Positions 46,261 to 57,449 of a DNA stretch of 64,000 bases are shown piece after piece. How positions within the stretch are numbered: position 1 is the first letter of the stretch; each line of letters starts with the position of its first letter. The position numbers and the translations under genes are program-made. Under the pieces are notes generated by a model, which saw only the letters and a program-made list of their open reading frames with translations, did no database searches and was not told the origin of the DNA. Source of the DNA: Epiperipatus broadwayi (Eukaryota > Onychophora > Udeonychophora > Euonychophora > Peripatidae); assembly GCA_028023455.1 (NCBI GenBank), contig JAQFVV010012394.1, forward strand, positions 19,736,353 through 19,800,352, in the 5' to 3' direction.

Positions 46261-46450
46261 ATAAGCAATTATATACCCCTTTTTTATAGATTTATTCAAT
46301 GCAACATCTCATTCATATTATTGTTTTAATTACTTACAGTTTCAACTGTAAGATGACTCTTTGACACTTGAAACTATAAGTAAATACAACATTAATAAGA
46401 ACAAGATGTTGTATTGAATAAATATATAAGAAAAGGATATAATTGCTTAT
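46261..46450. mobile_element. Foldback element, ~85-bp arms
   Basis: 46261-46350 and 46368-46450 pair along most of their length (AAGCAATTATAT against ATATAATTGCTT at the tips; TTATTCAATGCAACATCT against AGATGTTGTATTGAATAA inside; CAGTTTCAA against TTGAAACTA at the centre). The loop is ~17 nt. Confidence 0.75.
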
Positions 46451-46729
46451 ATTGAATAAAAAGTATACAGAATAATGTTACAATTTTTCAAAAATATTTT
46501 TATTATTTTGTTGCTAATAGTTTTTTTCATTTCCTCTCTGCATTTAGGATTTTACTTAGCATCATAAGAATTTTTGTTTTTTTGTCAAAAATTAGTAAAT
46601 TGAATTTTGACCAGTCATAATTACAAAAAAATTTCACTATCTATGGTCACTTTTTTCTTACAAGAATGCTTTGGTTATTTTTAATTTGGGGGTGATAGCT
46701 TTGAATCAGAATTATTATTACTATTTAAG
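46451..46729. other. Intronic DNA, no feature seen
   Basis: Nothing recognised. Confidence 0.4.
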
Positions 46730-46985
46730 TTAGAGTGTATATGAGCACAGACTTTCACATAACCCATCACTCTCCACACTATCTCATAACCTTGATACAC
46801 TTGAACACATATATGTTGAAAAGATAAATAATCACCAATATACATATTTCATGCTAAACCAGCAATCATCAGTTGATCCAGATTATCATCTCCACACATA
46901 TATGATATGAGTGTTCAGATATATATTAAGATAGCCAATCCTCGTACTTTAATGGACAGGCTTCAATCTAGTTATTTAAGTTAGA
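46730..46985 (-). repeat. Family B repeat with hammerhead ribozyme
   Basis: Partial unit: the leader is truncated near 46985, followed by ribozyme and tail on the minus strand. The tail variant (GAGCACAGACTTTCAC, then CTCTCCACACTATCTCATAA on the + strand) matches 38080-38150. Confidence 0.7.
46828..46885 (-). ncRNA. Hammerhead ribozyme, family B
   Basis: Minus strand: CTGATGA (46872-46866), stem II TGCT/AGCA with an unpaired T-T base step, GAAA (46850-46847), short stem III within ATATGTAT, H17 = A, and stem I ATCAA (46877-46873) with TTGGT (46838-46834) including one G-U pair. All invariant core bases are present. The non-canonical 10.1/11.1 position may reduce activity. Confidence 0.7.
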
Positions 46986-47419
46986 GTAAATGTCAAGAAA
47001 ATAATGTTAAATTCAAACTATAATTAATATTAATTTTGTTTTTTTAAACATATAACTAGAATGATATTAAAGTAATATATACATTGCTTATATATTTGTG
47101 TATATGCTTCTAAAAATTATCAGATATGAAGATGTTTTGAATATAAAATCTGAATTATATTTTACATATTAGTGGAATAAGCATTGAATTGTTTTTATAT
47201 GTTCATGTTATATTTAATTGGTTCCTGGTACTATTATTTTCTCATAAACTATTATTTATTTTTTCTAGTCCATTCACAATTTGGAAGTTCATTGAATATT
47301 GAAAAATTAGAAAATAATAAGTGTTTGAATACCTGATAATCACACAGACATTTTAAACTTATTGAAATTATATTATAAATTCTGTAGATGAAAGAAAATA
47401 AATATATAATTTAAAATAT

Positions 47420-47690
47420 AATTAGAAGGAATTTGAACCCAGGATTTCAACCTTCATTCAGTCATCCACTTCATCTTATACAACCAGTACATATGACCAC
47501 ATGTGTTTTTATATGCATGTGGCCATATATATGTTTTCACAAGTATGTGGATGGCAGAAGGGAGCTTGAAAGTCTGGATTCAAACCCCTCTTTTTCACAT
47601 GTATGTGGTCATGTGTATCAGTTGTATAAAATGGAGTGGATGACTGAATGGAATTTGAAATTATGGGTTCAAATCCACTCTAATTACATC
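47420..47690. repeat. Three family B tail copies in inverted arrangement
   Basis: One minus copy (47421-47505) and two plus copies (about 47525-47595 and 47597-47690) of the ~100-bp tail. The last ends in ATGGGTTCAAATCCACTC, a good pol III B-box match. No ribozyme core is present. Confidence 0.6.
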
Positions 47691-47844
47691 TAGCTTAAAA
47701 TGTAAACTATATAAATTTAAAATATAGCAACTCTTCAATTCTATTTATAAAAAGTAAAATGTTGTGTTATTATATTTGTTTAATGCTATATCTTGTTAAA
47801 AATATAATTCTCATTACTTTGTGAAAGAATTATATAGTAATAAA

Positions 47845-49305
47845 GAACAAGTACCTCATATATCTATTATATCTTCTGAATTGCCCAGAATTTTAAATGA
47901 AGAAGTGAGACATGCAATTAAATTTATAAGAAAGGAAAGTCTCCAGGTAATGATGGAATTGAAGCAGGTAAAAAAATAGAATTCTTTTTAGCAAAGTTAT
48001 ATACCCAAATGTCTAAATGATAAAGATGTACCAGATGATTGGAAGAATGCAATATTAATATTTAAAAAAGGTGATAAAGAAGATATTAGAAATTACAGAC
48101 CTATCAGCCTTTTATCAGTTTTATACAAAATTTTTACTAAAATAATTACAACTCGTCTACAGAAAACACTGAATTTCCATCAACCAAAAGAACAAGCTGG
48201 ATTTAAAAGTGGTTTTAGTACAGTAGATCATATCCAGGTATTGAGAGAAGTTATAAAATGGACAAATGAATATGAGTTGCCATTATGCTTTGGATTTGTA
48301 GATTATAAAAAAAGCATTTGATTCTATAAACATTTCTTCAGTGATTAAAGCATTGGATCATCAAGGTATAGATCCAGGATATTGTCATATTTTAAAGAAT
48401 ATTTATAAAAATGCCATAGCAACAGTTAGATTACATAATGATACTAGGAAAGTCAACATTGAGAAGGGTGTAAGACAGGGATACTCCATATCTCCAAAAC
48501 TATTTACAGCAATGCTGCCAGAAGTATTTTGTGGGTTAAAATGGGAAGCTAAAGGAGTGAAAATAAATGGAGATTATTTAAGTTATTTATATTTTGCAGA
48601 TGATGTAGTTGTTTTTTCAAATAATACTTTAGAGCTGCAGGAAATGTTGCAGGAGTTATCAGAGGAAAGTAGGACTAAAGATAAATGATAAGAAGACTAA
48701 AGTAAGGTTTAATGGATTTTCTCAAAATATGAAAATAAATATTGATTATATTGAGTTAGAAGAAGTTAACAGCTACAAATACCTTGGTCAGATTATTAAT
48801 ACATATGGAAACATAATGGATGAAATTAGTCATAGAATTAAACTTGGTTGGTGTGCTTTTGGTAGAAATAACTTGATACTAAAAGGAAATATGCCTGTGT
48901 TTGAAAAATGTTTTTAATAAATGTGTTTTATCAGTTCTTACTTATGGATCTGAGACTTAGTCACTTAATAGAAGAGCAATACAGAGACTTCAGACCACTC
49001 AAAGAAGTATGGAGATGGAGAAATGCATGTTGAGAGTAGCAAGAAGAGATCAAAAACACAATATATATGGGTATGACAACAAACAGGTGTTATTGATCTC
49101 ATTGAACTTTGGGCTGGACATATTGCTAGAAGAGATAATAATAGATGGACAGTTGAAATCTTAAACTGGAATGTGAGATGGATAAATGAAATAAGAAAGT
49201 GTGCAGGGGTGATGTGGAGAAGAGAAGCTAAAGATTGGAGAAGATGAATTGAACTTGGAGAGACCTTCTTCCTGCAGCGGGTTGATAATGGTTGATGATG
49301 ACTTT
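47845..49305 (+). mobile_element. RTE/BovB-like LINE, largest fragment
   Basis: Runs from the region just before the reverse transcriptase to the 3' end (GTTGATAATGGTTGATGATG). Truncated 5', with a few internal deletions (for example the KRPRKR block is missing near 49160-49175). It is the reference for the shorter RTE pieces in the window. Confidence 0.85.
47845..49305 (+). pseudogene. RTE ORF2 reverse transcriptase, multiple frameshifts
   Basis: Visible: KGKSPGNDGIEAG (after one frame correction, 47920-47968), WKNAILIFKKGDKEDIRNYR (48041-48100), FVDYKKAFDS motif A with one extra A near 48310 that introduces a stop, GVRQGYSISP (48470-48500), the catalytic YFADD (48590-48604), NSYKYLGQIINTYG (48770-48808), then ISHRIKLGW and the LTYGSET thumb region. 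Frames 48341-48688 and 48729-48917 are the surviving open parts. Non-functional. RTE elements encode APE endonuclease plus RT in one ORF; the endonuclease is absent here, but a separate piece lies at 16805-17099. Confidence 0.85.
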
Positions 49306-50394
49306 GTGCAACCTTGTTATACATAGTATAAGTGAACGCGCGCACACACTCATACATATTGTTTTCACACCATCTCTGATTCCAGTCTTATTTTTGTATT
49401 CTGTTGTCTAATTTTTTATTTTCTTTGTTTTTCTTCTTCTGGAATTAGTATGATCATACTTGTTTACCAATGTCTGGTAATTATGAGAATATCCCTCCTT
49501 CCCCATATATATACAAACACGCGTGCACATACACATGAATTTAATGACGTTTTGGTCAAAATTTTGGAAATTATAGCTGTTTTTTAATAAGTTAGTTGTG
49601 GTATTTTTTTATAGTTTTAATTTTATCATTTACGTAAATTTATTTAATAATAATATGTGATTGTTTTTATAAAGGGAATTTTTTTTTAAAAAAAAAATAC
49701 ATTGTAGATTAAAACCTAATCTAAAATAAACAAGTAATAATAATAAACAGACTTAGAGATTTTAAAACTTAGCAAAAAGAACAAAAATTATATAATGCTA
49801 ATATTATAACACTGCAAAATTTTAAAATTCCATTACGTTTACAGACACACACGTACGCGCATGTATACTATGAACGCGTTACTTTCATACTATATTCATA
49901 ACAAAAACATTAAAATGTTGAAGAAACATAAATTGCAGATAAATTAATGAGTGGATAATATCTTCCATTAACTATCCCGCACCATAATCTATAAACATCG
50001 GAGGTAATTTAGAATATAGCTATGCAATAATTCTGGATAGTTAATATTGATTTTATTCAACAGATGTTAATAAAATAAAACAGAACATGGTGACCCCCCC
50101 CCCTTTTTTTTTTTTTTTTCCGATGAGAAGACAGCATTTTGTATTTGAAATTTTTTGCTCGGATCATTTACGAAAATTAAGAGAAATCTTTTTATGTTTA
50201 ATCTGCATCTAGTTGCCCTAGATCGATGATGAAAATGGCATATTTAAGAGCTAAACATTTCTAATTTAATTCCCAAATGAAGAATACAAAAAGATATTGA
50301 TTCAAAACAGTGTAATCAGTTTCTCATTTTGTACTTGATCATCACTTAACCTCCAGTGAAACTGACAACAGCGTAATTTAATGGACCGTTATTG
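49306..50394. other. Intronic DNA, no feature seen
   Basis: (CA)n-like runs near 49340 and 49520 and a C9/T19 tract near 50094-50119. Confidence 0.5.
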
Positions 50395-50510
50395 CCCTGC
50401 GTAGTTTAGTGCGTAGTGTGTCAGACTGGAATACAAGATTCTCGGATAGATTCCATCATTGTCACTTCCGGCACTCGAATCTTTTATGAACTCTCACAAT
50501 AAAGTCAATC
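50395..50510 (+). repeat. tRNA-derived SINE-like repeat
   Basis: Best copy of its family: GCGTAGTTTAGTGCGTAGTG (A-box-like; tRNA-like start), GGATAGATTCCATC (B-box-like), ACTTCCGGCACTCGAATCTT, TATGAACTCTCACAATAAAG. Relatives at 27995-28225 and 33535-33640. Confidence 0.6.
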
Positions 50511-50914
50511 GATTTTTTTATTTACGGACAGTTAAAGATCAATGCACACCCCTCTTCTCTTTTTTATTTGTATTTTTGCTACAAGAAAGGTCTTTTTATT
50601 TGAAAATTTTTATTATGAGATTTTTAATTTATTTTAACAAGATGCAATATTAAATAAATATTGTTAAAACAACAGGTATCTTGGATTAAAGTATATATAT
50701 ATGAAATAAGTTGCTTCATTGCTTTTATTTGACATTAAGTTCTCTAAAATTAAAATTTCAAATATTTCACAGTATCTTTGTTCTGTCATGTCGAACAAAA
50801 ATGGCTACTGTATTTTTTCTTATGAATTTGTTTATTGCAAAGTAGTCATATTTAGTATTTTTGTAAAACTGAAGGATTTATTTGTAATTTTTTTTACAAT
50901 TTATCAATTTTTAG
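50511..50914. other. Intronic DNA, no feature seen
   Basis: AT-rich sequence. Long open frames overlapping here continue into the antisense RTE copy and are not genes. Confidence 0.5.
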
Positions 50915-51605
50915 CTATTATCGTTCCACTGCAGAATGAAGATCTTTCAAAGTGTAATCTTGTTTCTCCAATCTCTAATCTATACCTCCACAACATACTG
51001 ACTAATTTCCTTATTTCATCAATGCATCTTATATGTGGCCTTTTTCTAAGTCTCTTAAAATCTCTTGGGATCCAGTTTAAAACTTCAACTGACCATACGT
51101 TTCTTGGGATCCAGTCCATTAATTATCATTTTTTCCAACAATATATCCATTTCAGCTCCATTTCAATTTTTAATTCTTTTAATGATCTCAGTTATATCAA
51201 TTTATTTTTCCACTCATGTATTTTGTTTTTATCTCATCTTGTTACTTCTAACATGCACCTCTCTCCATATTTTGTTGATCAGTCCAAAATCTTTGAATTG
51301 CTGTTCTGTTGAGTGTCCAAATTTCAGATCCATATATAAGAACTGATAAAACACTTCTATAAAAAAAATTCTTCCTTAAACATATTGGCAGATTTCCTTA
51401 TATTATTATTATTATTATTACCAAAAGCATTCCATCCAAGTTTAATTCTACTATTTATTTTATCCATTATGTTTTCATCAATATAAATAATTTGAACAAA
51501 GTACTTGTAATTATTATTTTTTTCTAATTTATTCTTATTATTATCAATCTTTCTTTTCTTCTTTTGAGAAAATCCATTGAACATTACTTTAGTCTTTTTA
51601 AATTA
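50915..51605 (-). mobile_element. RTE/BovB-like LINE, minus-strand fragment
   Basis: Minus strand from VMFNGFSQKKK (near 51590), IKLGWNAFG (near 51440), through the LTYGSE-like region (51300-51340) and the ILNWIPRDFKRLRKRPHIRC block (51080-51030) to a tail near 50920. Collinear with 48700-49300 and keeps the KR.RKRPH segment missing there. Several stops and frameshifts, including a duplicated ILNWIPRD-type segment near 51065-51110. Confidence 0.8.
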
Positions 51606-51649
51606 ATACACTATACAGGCTTAAACCTGCATATATATAATGTATGTGA

Positions 51650-51995
51650 GATTCAAATTCAGAATTTCATGTGACTCAATTCTCCTTGTCATCTCATATT
51701 GCGGACCCACCTGATCACACACATGTTGAAAAGATAAACAATCACCAATATTTGTATTTCGTGCTAAACCAGCACTCATCAGTTGGTCCAGATTACCATT
51801 TCCACACATATACAATCAATGCTCAGCTTTATATTAAGATAGCTAATCTTTATACTTTAATGGATAGGCTTCAAACTACTTCAACTCACAACTCTTCAAC
51901 CTTCCATTTCATTGAAAATCTGATGATGGAACATTCAAAGCCAAGTTAATGCCAAGGTTTTCATCCTAACCATGTTGACATTTAGTCATTCTGAC
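51650..51995 (-). repeat. Family B repeat, near full-length, with best ribozyme
   Basis: Collinear with 4625-4990 over ~345 bp on the minus strand: leader (AAATGTCAACATGGTTAGGA near 51965), GAGCATTGATTGTATATGTG (near 51822), hammerhead (51794-51740), and a tail ending near 51650. Confidence 0.75.
51740..51794 (-). ncRNA. Hammerhead ribozyme, type I, family B (best-preserved core)
   Basis: Minus strand, in order: stem I 5' side AATC (51794-51791), TGG bulge, ACCAA (51787-51783); CTGATGA (51782-51776); stem II GTGCT (51775-51771), loop GGTTT, AGCAC (51765-51761), perfectly paired with the canonical G10.1-C11.1; GAAA (51760-51757); a minimal stem III (A-U, U-A; loop ACAA); U16.1, A17; then stem I 3' side TTGGT (51748-51744) and GATT (51743-51740). 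Predicted cleavage is between 51749 and 51748. The triplet is ATA, which is permitted (NUH). Stem III of two base pairs suggests dimeric action or dependence on loop contacts. It is antisense to the PI3K gene. Confidence 0.85.
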
Positions 51996-53104
51996 CTTTT
52001 TAGCATTTCTCATTAGTCTTACTTTTTATTTTTTTGTCTAATAACTCTTGCAACCTTTTCTGAAACTCTGAAGCATTATTTGCAAAAAAAAACCAACAAC
52101 AACCACATATAATCTGTGAGATCTAAATGATGTAAATGATCTTAACATTTACTCATTTATATTATAAAACTGCTATAAAAAGTTTTGGGTATATAAAATC
52201 ATCTTGTTGTACACTCTTCTCAACATTAATCTTTTTATAATCTAATCTCGTCATTGTTGTGCATTTTAATATTTTTCAGAATATGACAATATCTTTATGG
52301 ATCCAATGTTTTAATCACTGAAGAAATGCTCATAGAATCAAACAAATGCCTTTTCACATTCTATAAACCCAAATGCCTAATGTCAACGCATACTCCTTGG
52401 TCCTTTTTATAACTTATCTCAGTAGTTGGATGTGATCCATTGTGCTAAAATTACCTACCTGCTTATAATGTATGAAGATACCCTAAATAAGGAACGTCTG
52501 TAGTATGTAAATAATGTTTATTTTATTTTAAAAATGAATTTATTGGAAGAGGCAGAGGGTTGCTTAAGAAAGTTAATTCATATAGTGTCAAGATTTTTTT
52601 TTAAAATTCACTATTTGTTGTTTTATTATTATTTTCATTGGATTGAAATGATGAGAATGGAGGCGGAGATGGAAATGTTAAAGAAAGAAGCCTTTTGTTC
52701 TTTTCACTTTGAAAGAACTATTCTGCCCACCCTCCTATTAAGAAATCGCTAATTTCACATTAACACTGTATTTTTTTTTTTTTTGAAAGACAAAAGCATT
52801 TTTCATATTCGCTATTTTATTCATCCACTGGAAAATTTATAATTCCTCCATGGTTATGGCTGTTCCATTAGAAAAATCTTATGAATTATTATATCTAACA
52901 TATAACCAACAATTTATTTATAATTTTACATAATTGATGATAACAATTTTGATTTTAAAAATAGAAAGTATTTGCACTAATTATAAAATAATCAGTTGCT
53001 CAAAAGGTCATATGCCTTTCTGGCTTCAGAAGTGACAGAGTTAAAGCGTGACACAGGGACCTGTAGTTTTTAAATTGCATTAGAACATGTAGAGCTAGTC
53101 AAAC
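51996..53104. other. Intronic DNA, no feature seen
   Basis: A 72-codon frame at 52534-52752 (MNLLEEAEGCLRKL...) lacks splice sites or a homologue that I recognise. Confidence 0.45.
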
Positions 53105-53190
53105 AATTATCTATATAGACAAAAAGTGGATAGAAACCAATCCTCATCTTGCAATGAGAGTGGTTTAGTGAAATATTCATTAAGTGGATA
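53105..53190 (+). repeat. Family B variant tail, solo
   Basis: AAAGTGGATAGAAACCAATCC, then CTTGCAATGAGAGTGGTTTAG, matching 19133-19190. No ribozyme core upstream. Confidence 0.5.
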
Positions 53191-53844
53191 ATCTCTAGCC
53201 TAATGAATGATTAATAAAAATTATTAATAATCACATTATTTGGTTATTTATTAGAAGTGTTTTTTTAAACCTATGTTTATATATATATATTAAATATAAT
53301 CAAATGTATAAGAATCGAGTATAGGTAAAATATATTTTAATTGGAATATCTTTAAAAAAGTTAACTTTTTGCAACCAAATTTGAAAACAACAAAAAAACA
53401 TTTGTTTTTATATACACTTTTATTTAACTGAATCGTTTTTTAATTTGTCAGTCCAGACAAAATCTTACAATTTTCATCCAGTTGCCAATTTTTAATCTGG
53501 TTGAAACTTTGCCTGCACATATATTCCGAATGACATTTTTTTAAAAGTTTGTAATTAATTTTAGCAGAGAATTTAATTCTATATAGAAATCAACAGTCTA
53601 TATCAGGACTCAGCAAACTTTTTAACATGAACTATTTTGTTTAAATACCCCCCCCCCTCAATAAAAGCTGCTAGGCCAAAAGTGAAATTAGGTTTCATGA
53701 AAAATATGAATTTCGGAATGATTGTGGATATATTTGAACATTTATTTTTTTGAAGGAACAGAATAATGTTTGTATACATCCTAATGAAAATAAATAAAGA
53801 AGCAAAAATAAAAAACTACTTTGACAGTTTGATTTATTCACAAA
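53191..53844. other. Intronic DNA, no feature seen
   Basis: Nothing recognised except short homopolymers. Confidence 0.4.
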
Positions 53845-53970
53845 TTTCTAATATTTTAAACATTCATCATATAAAATAATTACTATTCTATAATAAGGCA
53901 GATTTCAAGAAACATGTAAATAAATACTATTCTATAATAAGGCAGAATTCAAGAAATATGATGTAAAGCA
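53845..53970. repeat. Two tandem ~46-bp units
   Basis: TACTATTCTATAATAAGGCA, then GA(T/A)TTCAAGAAA(C/T)ATG, occurs twice (starting near 53880 and 53926). Confidence 0.65.
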
Positions 53971-55112
53971 CATTTTATCTTTCCTAGATCCATCAAAATA
54001 TTTATTTAAAATTACAAGAGGAAATACAAATATGTTTATGTTTACCATTATAAAAAGATTGCCAGATTTTGATCAAAGAGTCAGGAGATTGGATAAAAGA
54101 TTTGCAGTTTGCAGACTCCTGCTCTATAGTACTGCCGTCTAGCAATATTAAATTGTGTTTAAACATTCATCATTCCTAATTTTTAGAACTATATAAAACT
54201 AAGAAGTAGAAAATAATATATATATAATTAAATGTTTTTATTCACATAAAGTACAATAAAAAAATTAAAAAAACTTTTTTTTAAGGTTTTAAATTATTTT
54301 CATCATTATGTGACCAAAAATAAAAGTATGGGTTCATGTTTAGGATATATCCAGAATTACACTGAATATTTCTAAACATAAGTATCCCAAGACATTTATT
54401 TCAGGCCACTCTCTGAAAGCTGAAAAAAAACAACCAATTTTTTTAGTGCATTTAAGTGAAAGAAAGGCATTTCTTAAATTTTTTTTATCTTAACAGAATT
54501 TGAGTTTACATAGATGGGGTAAAAGATCTATTCTTCAAACTCAAAGAATTCACAAATGCAAAAAAGTTTGAACCATAGATTTTGGATTAATGAAGTTTTA
54601 CTAGATCATATGATAGGTTAAAAATCTATATTTATGTACATATATATTTAAAATAATAAATTAAACTATATATTTAAATAAAATACATGGTCATCAATTT
54701 TGTGAAGCAGAAAAAATATATGACAGAATATTAATATCCAGATTTGCTTTCAGGCAATCAGCTATTGCAATGAAAAAATTGTTAAATGAGACTAAAATTG
54801 CAGAACACGCTCTGTTGTACACTTATAAATTCCTAATTCAAAACTATGGAAAAACATTAATTAAAAACTAATAATGTTTGAATCAGAGATTTAATAATGA
54901 GATCTAAGCATACTCTGAAGTTTTAGTTGTTAACTAATTCTTTTTTTTTTTCATTTTAATAATTGATTACTAGGAATCAGGTGTATTGCATCAGCAATAT
55001 GCTTGCCTTTAATATTTTATTATATATTTAATTTACATTCACATACATATGTATTTTATTATAAGCCAATAAACATCACATGACCACCACTTCTTATTTT
55101 ATTATATATATA
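53971..55112. other. Intronic DNA, no feature seen
   Basis: A patch encoding EAEKIYDRI near 54700 recalls RT motif A, but nothing else around it fits. Confidence 0.4.
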
Positions 55113-55775
55113 AAACAAAATAGAATCATATGACATTACAATAATAGCCAAAAAGCAACATTTTTTACTAAATTTCTTCCACAATTGTAGTTTCATCTAT
55201 TATCAAATAGACCTTTTCAAGTGAAATTCAACAAGATACATACAACATATATATATATACAAAACAAAATAGCCTTCCCATCATTCACTTTCAAACAAAC
55301 TTCCTTTAACATCAAAGAATGTGTTCATGAGATTGATGGTTTCAGATTTACAAAAATTTATCATCAGTTTTTTTACTCTTCTTTTTAATTCATTTCTTTC
55401 CTAAAAGATAACTACTCCATTGTCAAATAATATTTTATGACCTGTATTCAGTTCACAAATATACAAAGCAAGTTACGATATCTGTTTTTAACTCTACTCT
55501 TATGAACTTTAATTCTTTCATTAAGACTTAATTTACTTTGACCCATATAAATTTTACAACAACTGCAAGTAATCTTATAAACTACATCAGTAATAGATTT
55601 GCTATTGACTGTTTTGGTGTTAAAGGGAATTGGTTTTTGAAGTGAATGATATTGTATATAGATTGTTGAATTTAACTTAAAAAGGTCTATTTATTAATAG
55701 ATGAAACTATAGTCACGGAATAATTTTTAGTAAAAATTTTGTTTTTCTGGCTATTATTATAATGTTATATGATTT
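55113..55775 (-). mobile_element. Penelope-like element remnant between inverted repeats
   Basis: Arms 55113-55240 and 55650-55775 are ~120-bp imperfect inverse complements (GATGAAACTA, AATAGACCTTTT, ATAATAGCCA blocks). Between them lies the C-terminal GIY-YIG part of a Penelope-like ORF. Penelope-like elements often carry terminal repeats in direct or inverted, partial arrangement. The plus-strand right arm contains GAAACTATAGTC (55703-55714), which has the GAAAC/palindrome/GTC order of a hammerhead 3' half, but no CTGATGA partner is visible. Confidence 0.65.
55270..55690 (-). pseudogene. Penelope-like GIY-YIG endonuclease domain, frameshifted
   Basis: The minus strand encodes STIYIQYHSLQKPIPFNTKT, then SITDVVYKITCSCCKIYMGQ and SKLSLNERIKVHKSRVKNRY. 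This is the VYK...C-x-C-x-x-Y(I/M)G...L..R...H pattern of the GIY-YIG nuclease fused to Penelope-like reverse transcriptases. A stop at 55450-55448 is followed, in another frame, by TGHKILFDNGVVIF and a KRRVKKLMINFCKS-like end, again as in Penelope C-termini. No reverse transcriptase part is present. Decayed, probably inactive. Confidence 0.7.
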
Positions 55776-57009
55776 TCTATTTCACTTATCATTGCTAATG
55801 GTTGCCATTTTTCCCCTAGATAACACTTAATCCAAAGCAAAACTTTTCCGTTAATGATTAAATTCTGAAGATATATAAAAAAACTTTTGACTTTTGTCAT
55901 AACAAATGATTTATTATAATGTTTACTGAATATGCAATATACATATTTTTTCATGATATATATATATATGCCCGGTCATTCTAATCACTTGAATTTGAAT
56001 CCATGCTGGGCAAAACTTGAAATTAGGATTTTTTTTGTCACAAAGCAGGCCTATAGCAAACCTAGTTAATTATTATTCATAAAAAAAAAAAAAACCAAGA
56101 ATAGAAACCCTAACTTTTCCTGTTGCAATACTCTCACCTTCCTGTTCTTTTATAAGAGAATGTTGAAGAAGCCTTTGTTCTATAGTGAGTACTTAAATGT
56201 GGTTTTCTATAATGATTACCAATAATAATTGTTTATATTACATGAATTAACAAATGGAAACAATTACCGTTTTCAGTAATTCATTTACTCATTGAGAAAT
56301 AAATATTTTGAAAATTTTATTTTATTTTTCTAAATTAATATTTCAGCATGATTCTTCTCTTATTTTTCATTTCGGTATTTATTTTTTTTATTGTTATTTT
56401 AATCTCTGACTTTCTGGCTCAAGTGCATGAGTATTTGTGTCACTCTTAGGGTATTAAATCATTCTTATTTTCAATACTAAAGTATGACATATATCAAAAT
56501 AAAAAATTAAATAATTACATTCAACACAACTTTATTTAACAAAGAAAATCAAATGATTAACAATATTTAGCACAGTTATTTTCTTATAATGCATTTTTTA
56601 ATTAAGATAAAACAATCAAATTTAGGTTAAAAATATTAAATTTAAGGATATAAGTATTTTACTAATATATTAATAATAAGATCTCGATCATAGGTTTTGT
56701 AATTCAAAACTATATCATTAACTCTTCCAATTTTGCTTACAATATGCCATATTTCAAATTGGCTTTTAGAAAGAAAAAATATATCTCATCATTATAATTG
56801 AATAATGATATGGTTTCATGAACTGCTTTAGCTATGCTATTCTTTGATATGCATTAATACCATATGTAGATTAACCATTGATATTTGAAAGCTGCCTATA
56901 TCAATGTAAAGATGATTTGGACCTTCATTTCTTATTGATATGCTTATCACTGGCAGCAATAATTGGAAGATCTCTTACATGATAGTTTTTTGTTCTGATA
57001 TTAAGGAAC
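55776..57009. other. Intronic DNA, no feature seen
   Basis: Sequence at 56700-57009 could be 3'-UTR-like if the candidate minus-strand exon 57010-57128 is real. Otherwise nothing recognised. Confidence 0.4.
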
Positions 57010-57128
57010 TTTATTCATTATCATGACTATTTGCTTGTACATCTTCTATATCCATCTCATTACTTGTGTCTAGCTTAGCTGCTCTTGGTACTAATCGTTT
57101 TTGTAAAGCTTTATCAATGTCATTTTTT
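57010..57128 (-). CDS. Candidate terminal coding exon, minus strand (unidentified)
   Basis: After a plausible branch point and acceptor (CTATCCTAAACTTCACCTAG), the minus strand encodes KNDIDKALQKRLVPRAAKLD, then TSNEMDIEDVQANSHDNE and a stop; AATAAA overlaps the stop codon. The charged composition looks more like real protein than the random frames around it. I recognise no family, and there is no open frame upstream of the acceptor. It could be the last exon of a gene nested antisense in the intron, a retrocopy fragment or chance. Confidence 0.3.
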
Positions 57129-57222
57129 CTAGGTGAAGTTTAGGATAGCATAGACTTGTATAGATAGATCTTTAACTGATGGGTGGACAGAAATTATTTG
57201 CATTGGATTTACAACTGTAGTC

Positions 57223-57224
57223 CT

Positions 57225-57263
<39 letters not shown>

Positions 57264-57265
57264 AA
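57223..57265. repeat. (CT)n microsatellite
   Basis: An almost pure CT dinucleotide run with one interruption, followed by ACACACACA. Confidence 0.85.
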
Positions 57266-57449
57266 CACACACATTTGTTGCAGTTCATTGCTACTGCTTT
57301 CTCCACCTCCTTCTCTCTTTTTATTTTTTTAAATTTTTTTTTACAGGTTTTGCATTGTGTAATTGTATTTCATAAATTTTAATAACTTCTGGCCATTATA
57401 CAATGGAACTTTTCATATCATTAATAATGTAAGCAAATAATTATTAGTT

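Noticed and set aside
50719-51312. 197-codon plus-strand open frame
   Set aside because: Shadow of the antisense RTE fragment; its own sequence is hydrophobic and low-complexity with no family resemblance.
52534-52752. 72-codon frame starting MNLLEEAEGCLRKL
   Set aside because: Could not be linked to any family or to splice signals; composition drifts to low complexity.
54690-54790. EAEKIYDRI-like peptide as an RT motif A
   Set aside because: No other RT motif lies in any frame nearby.
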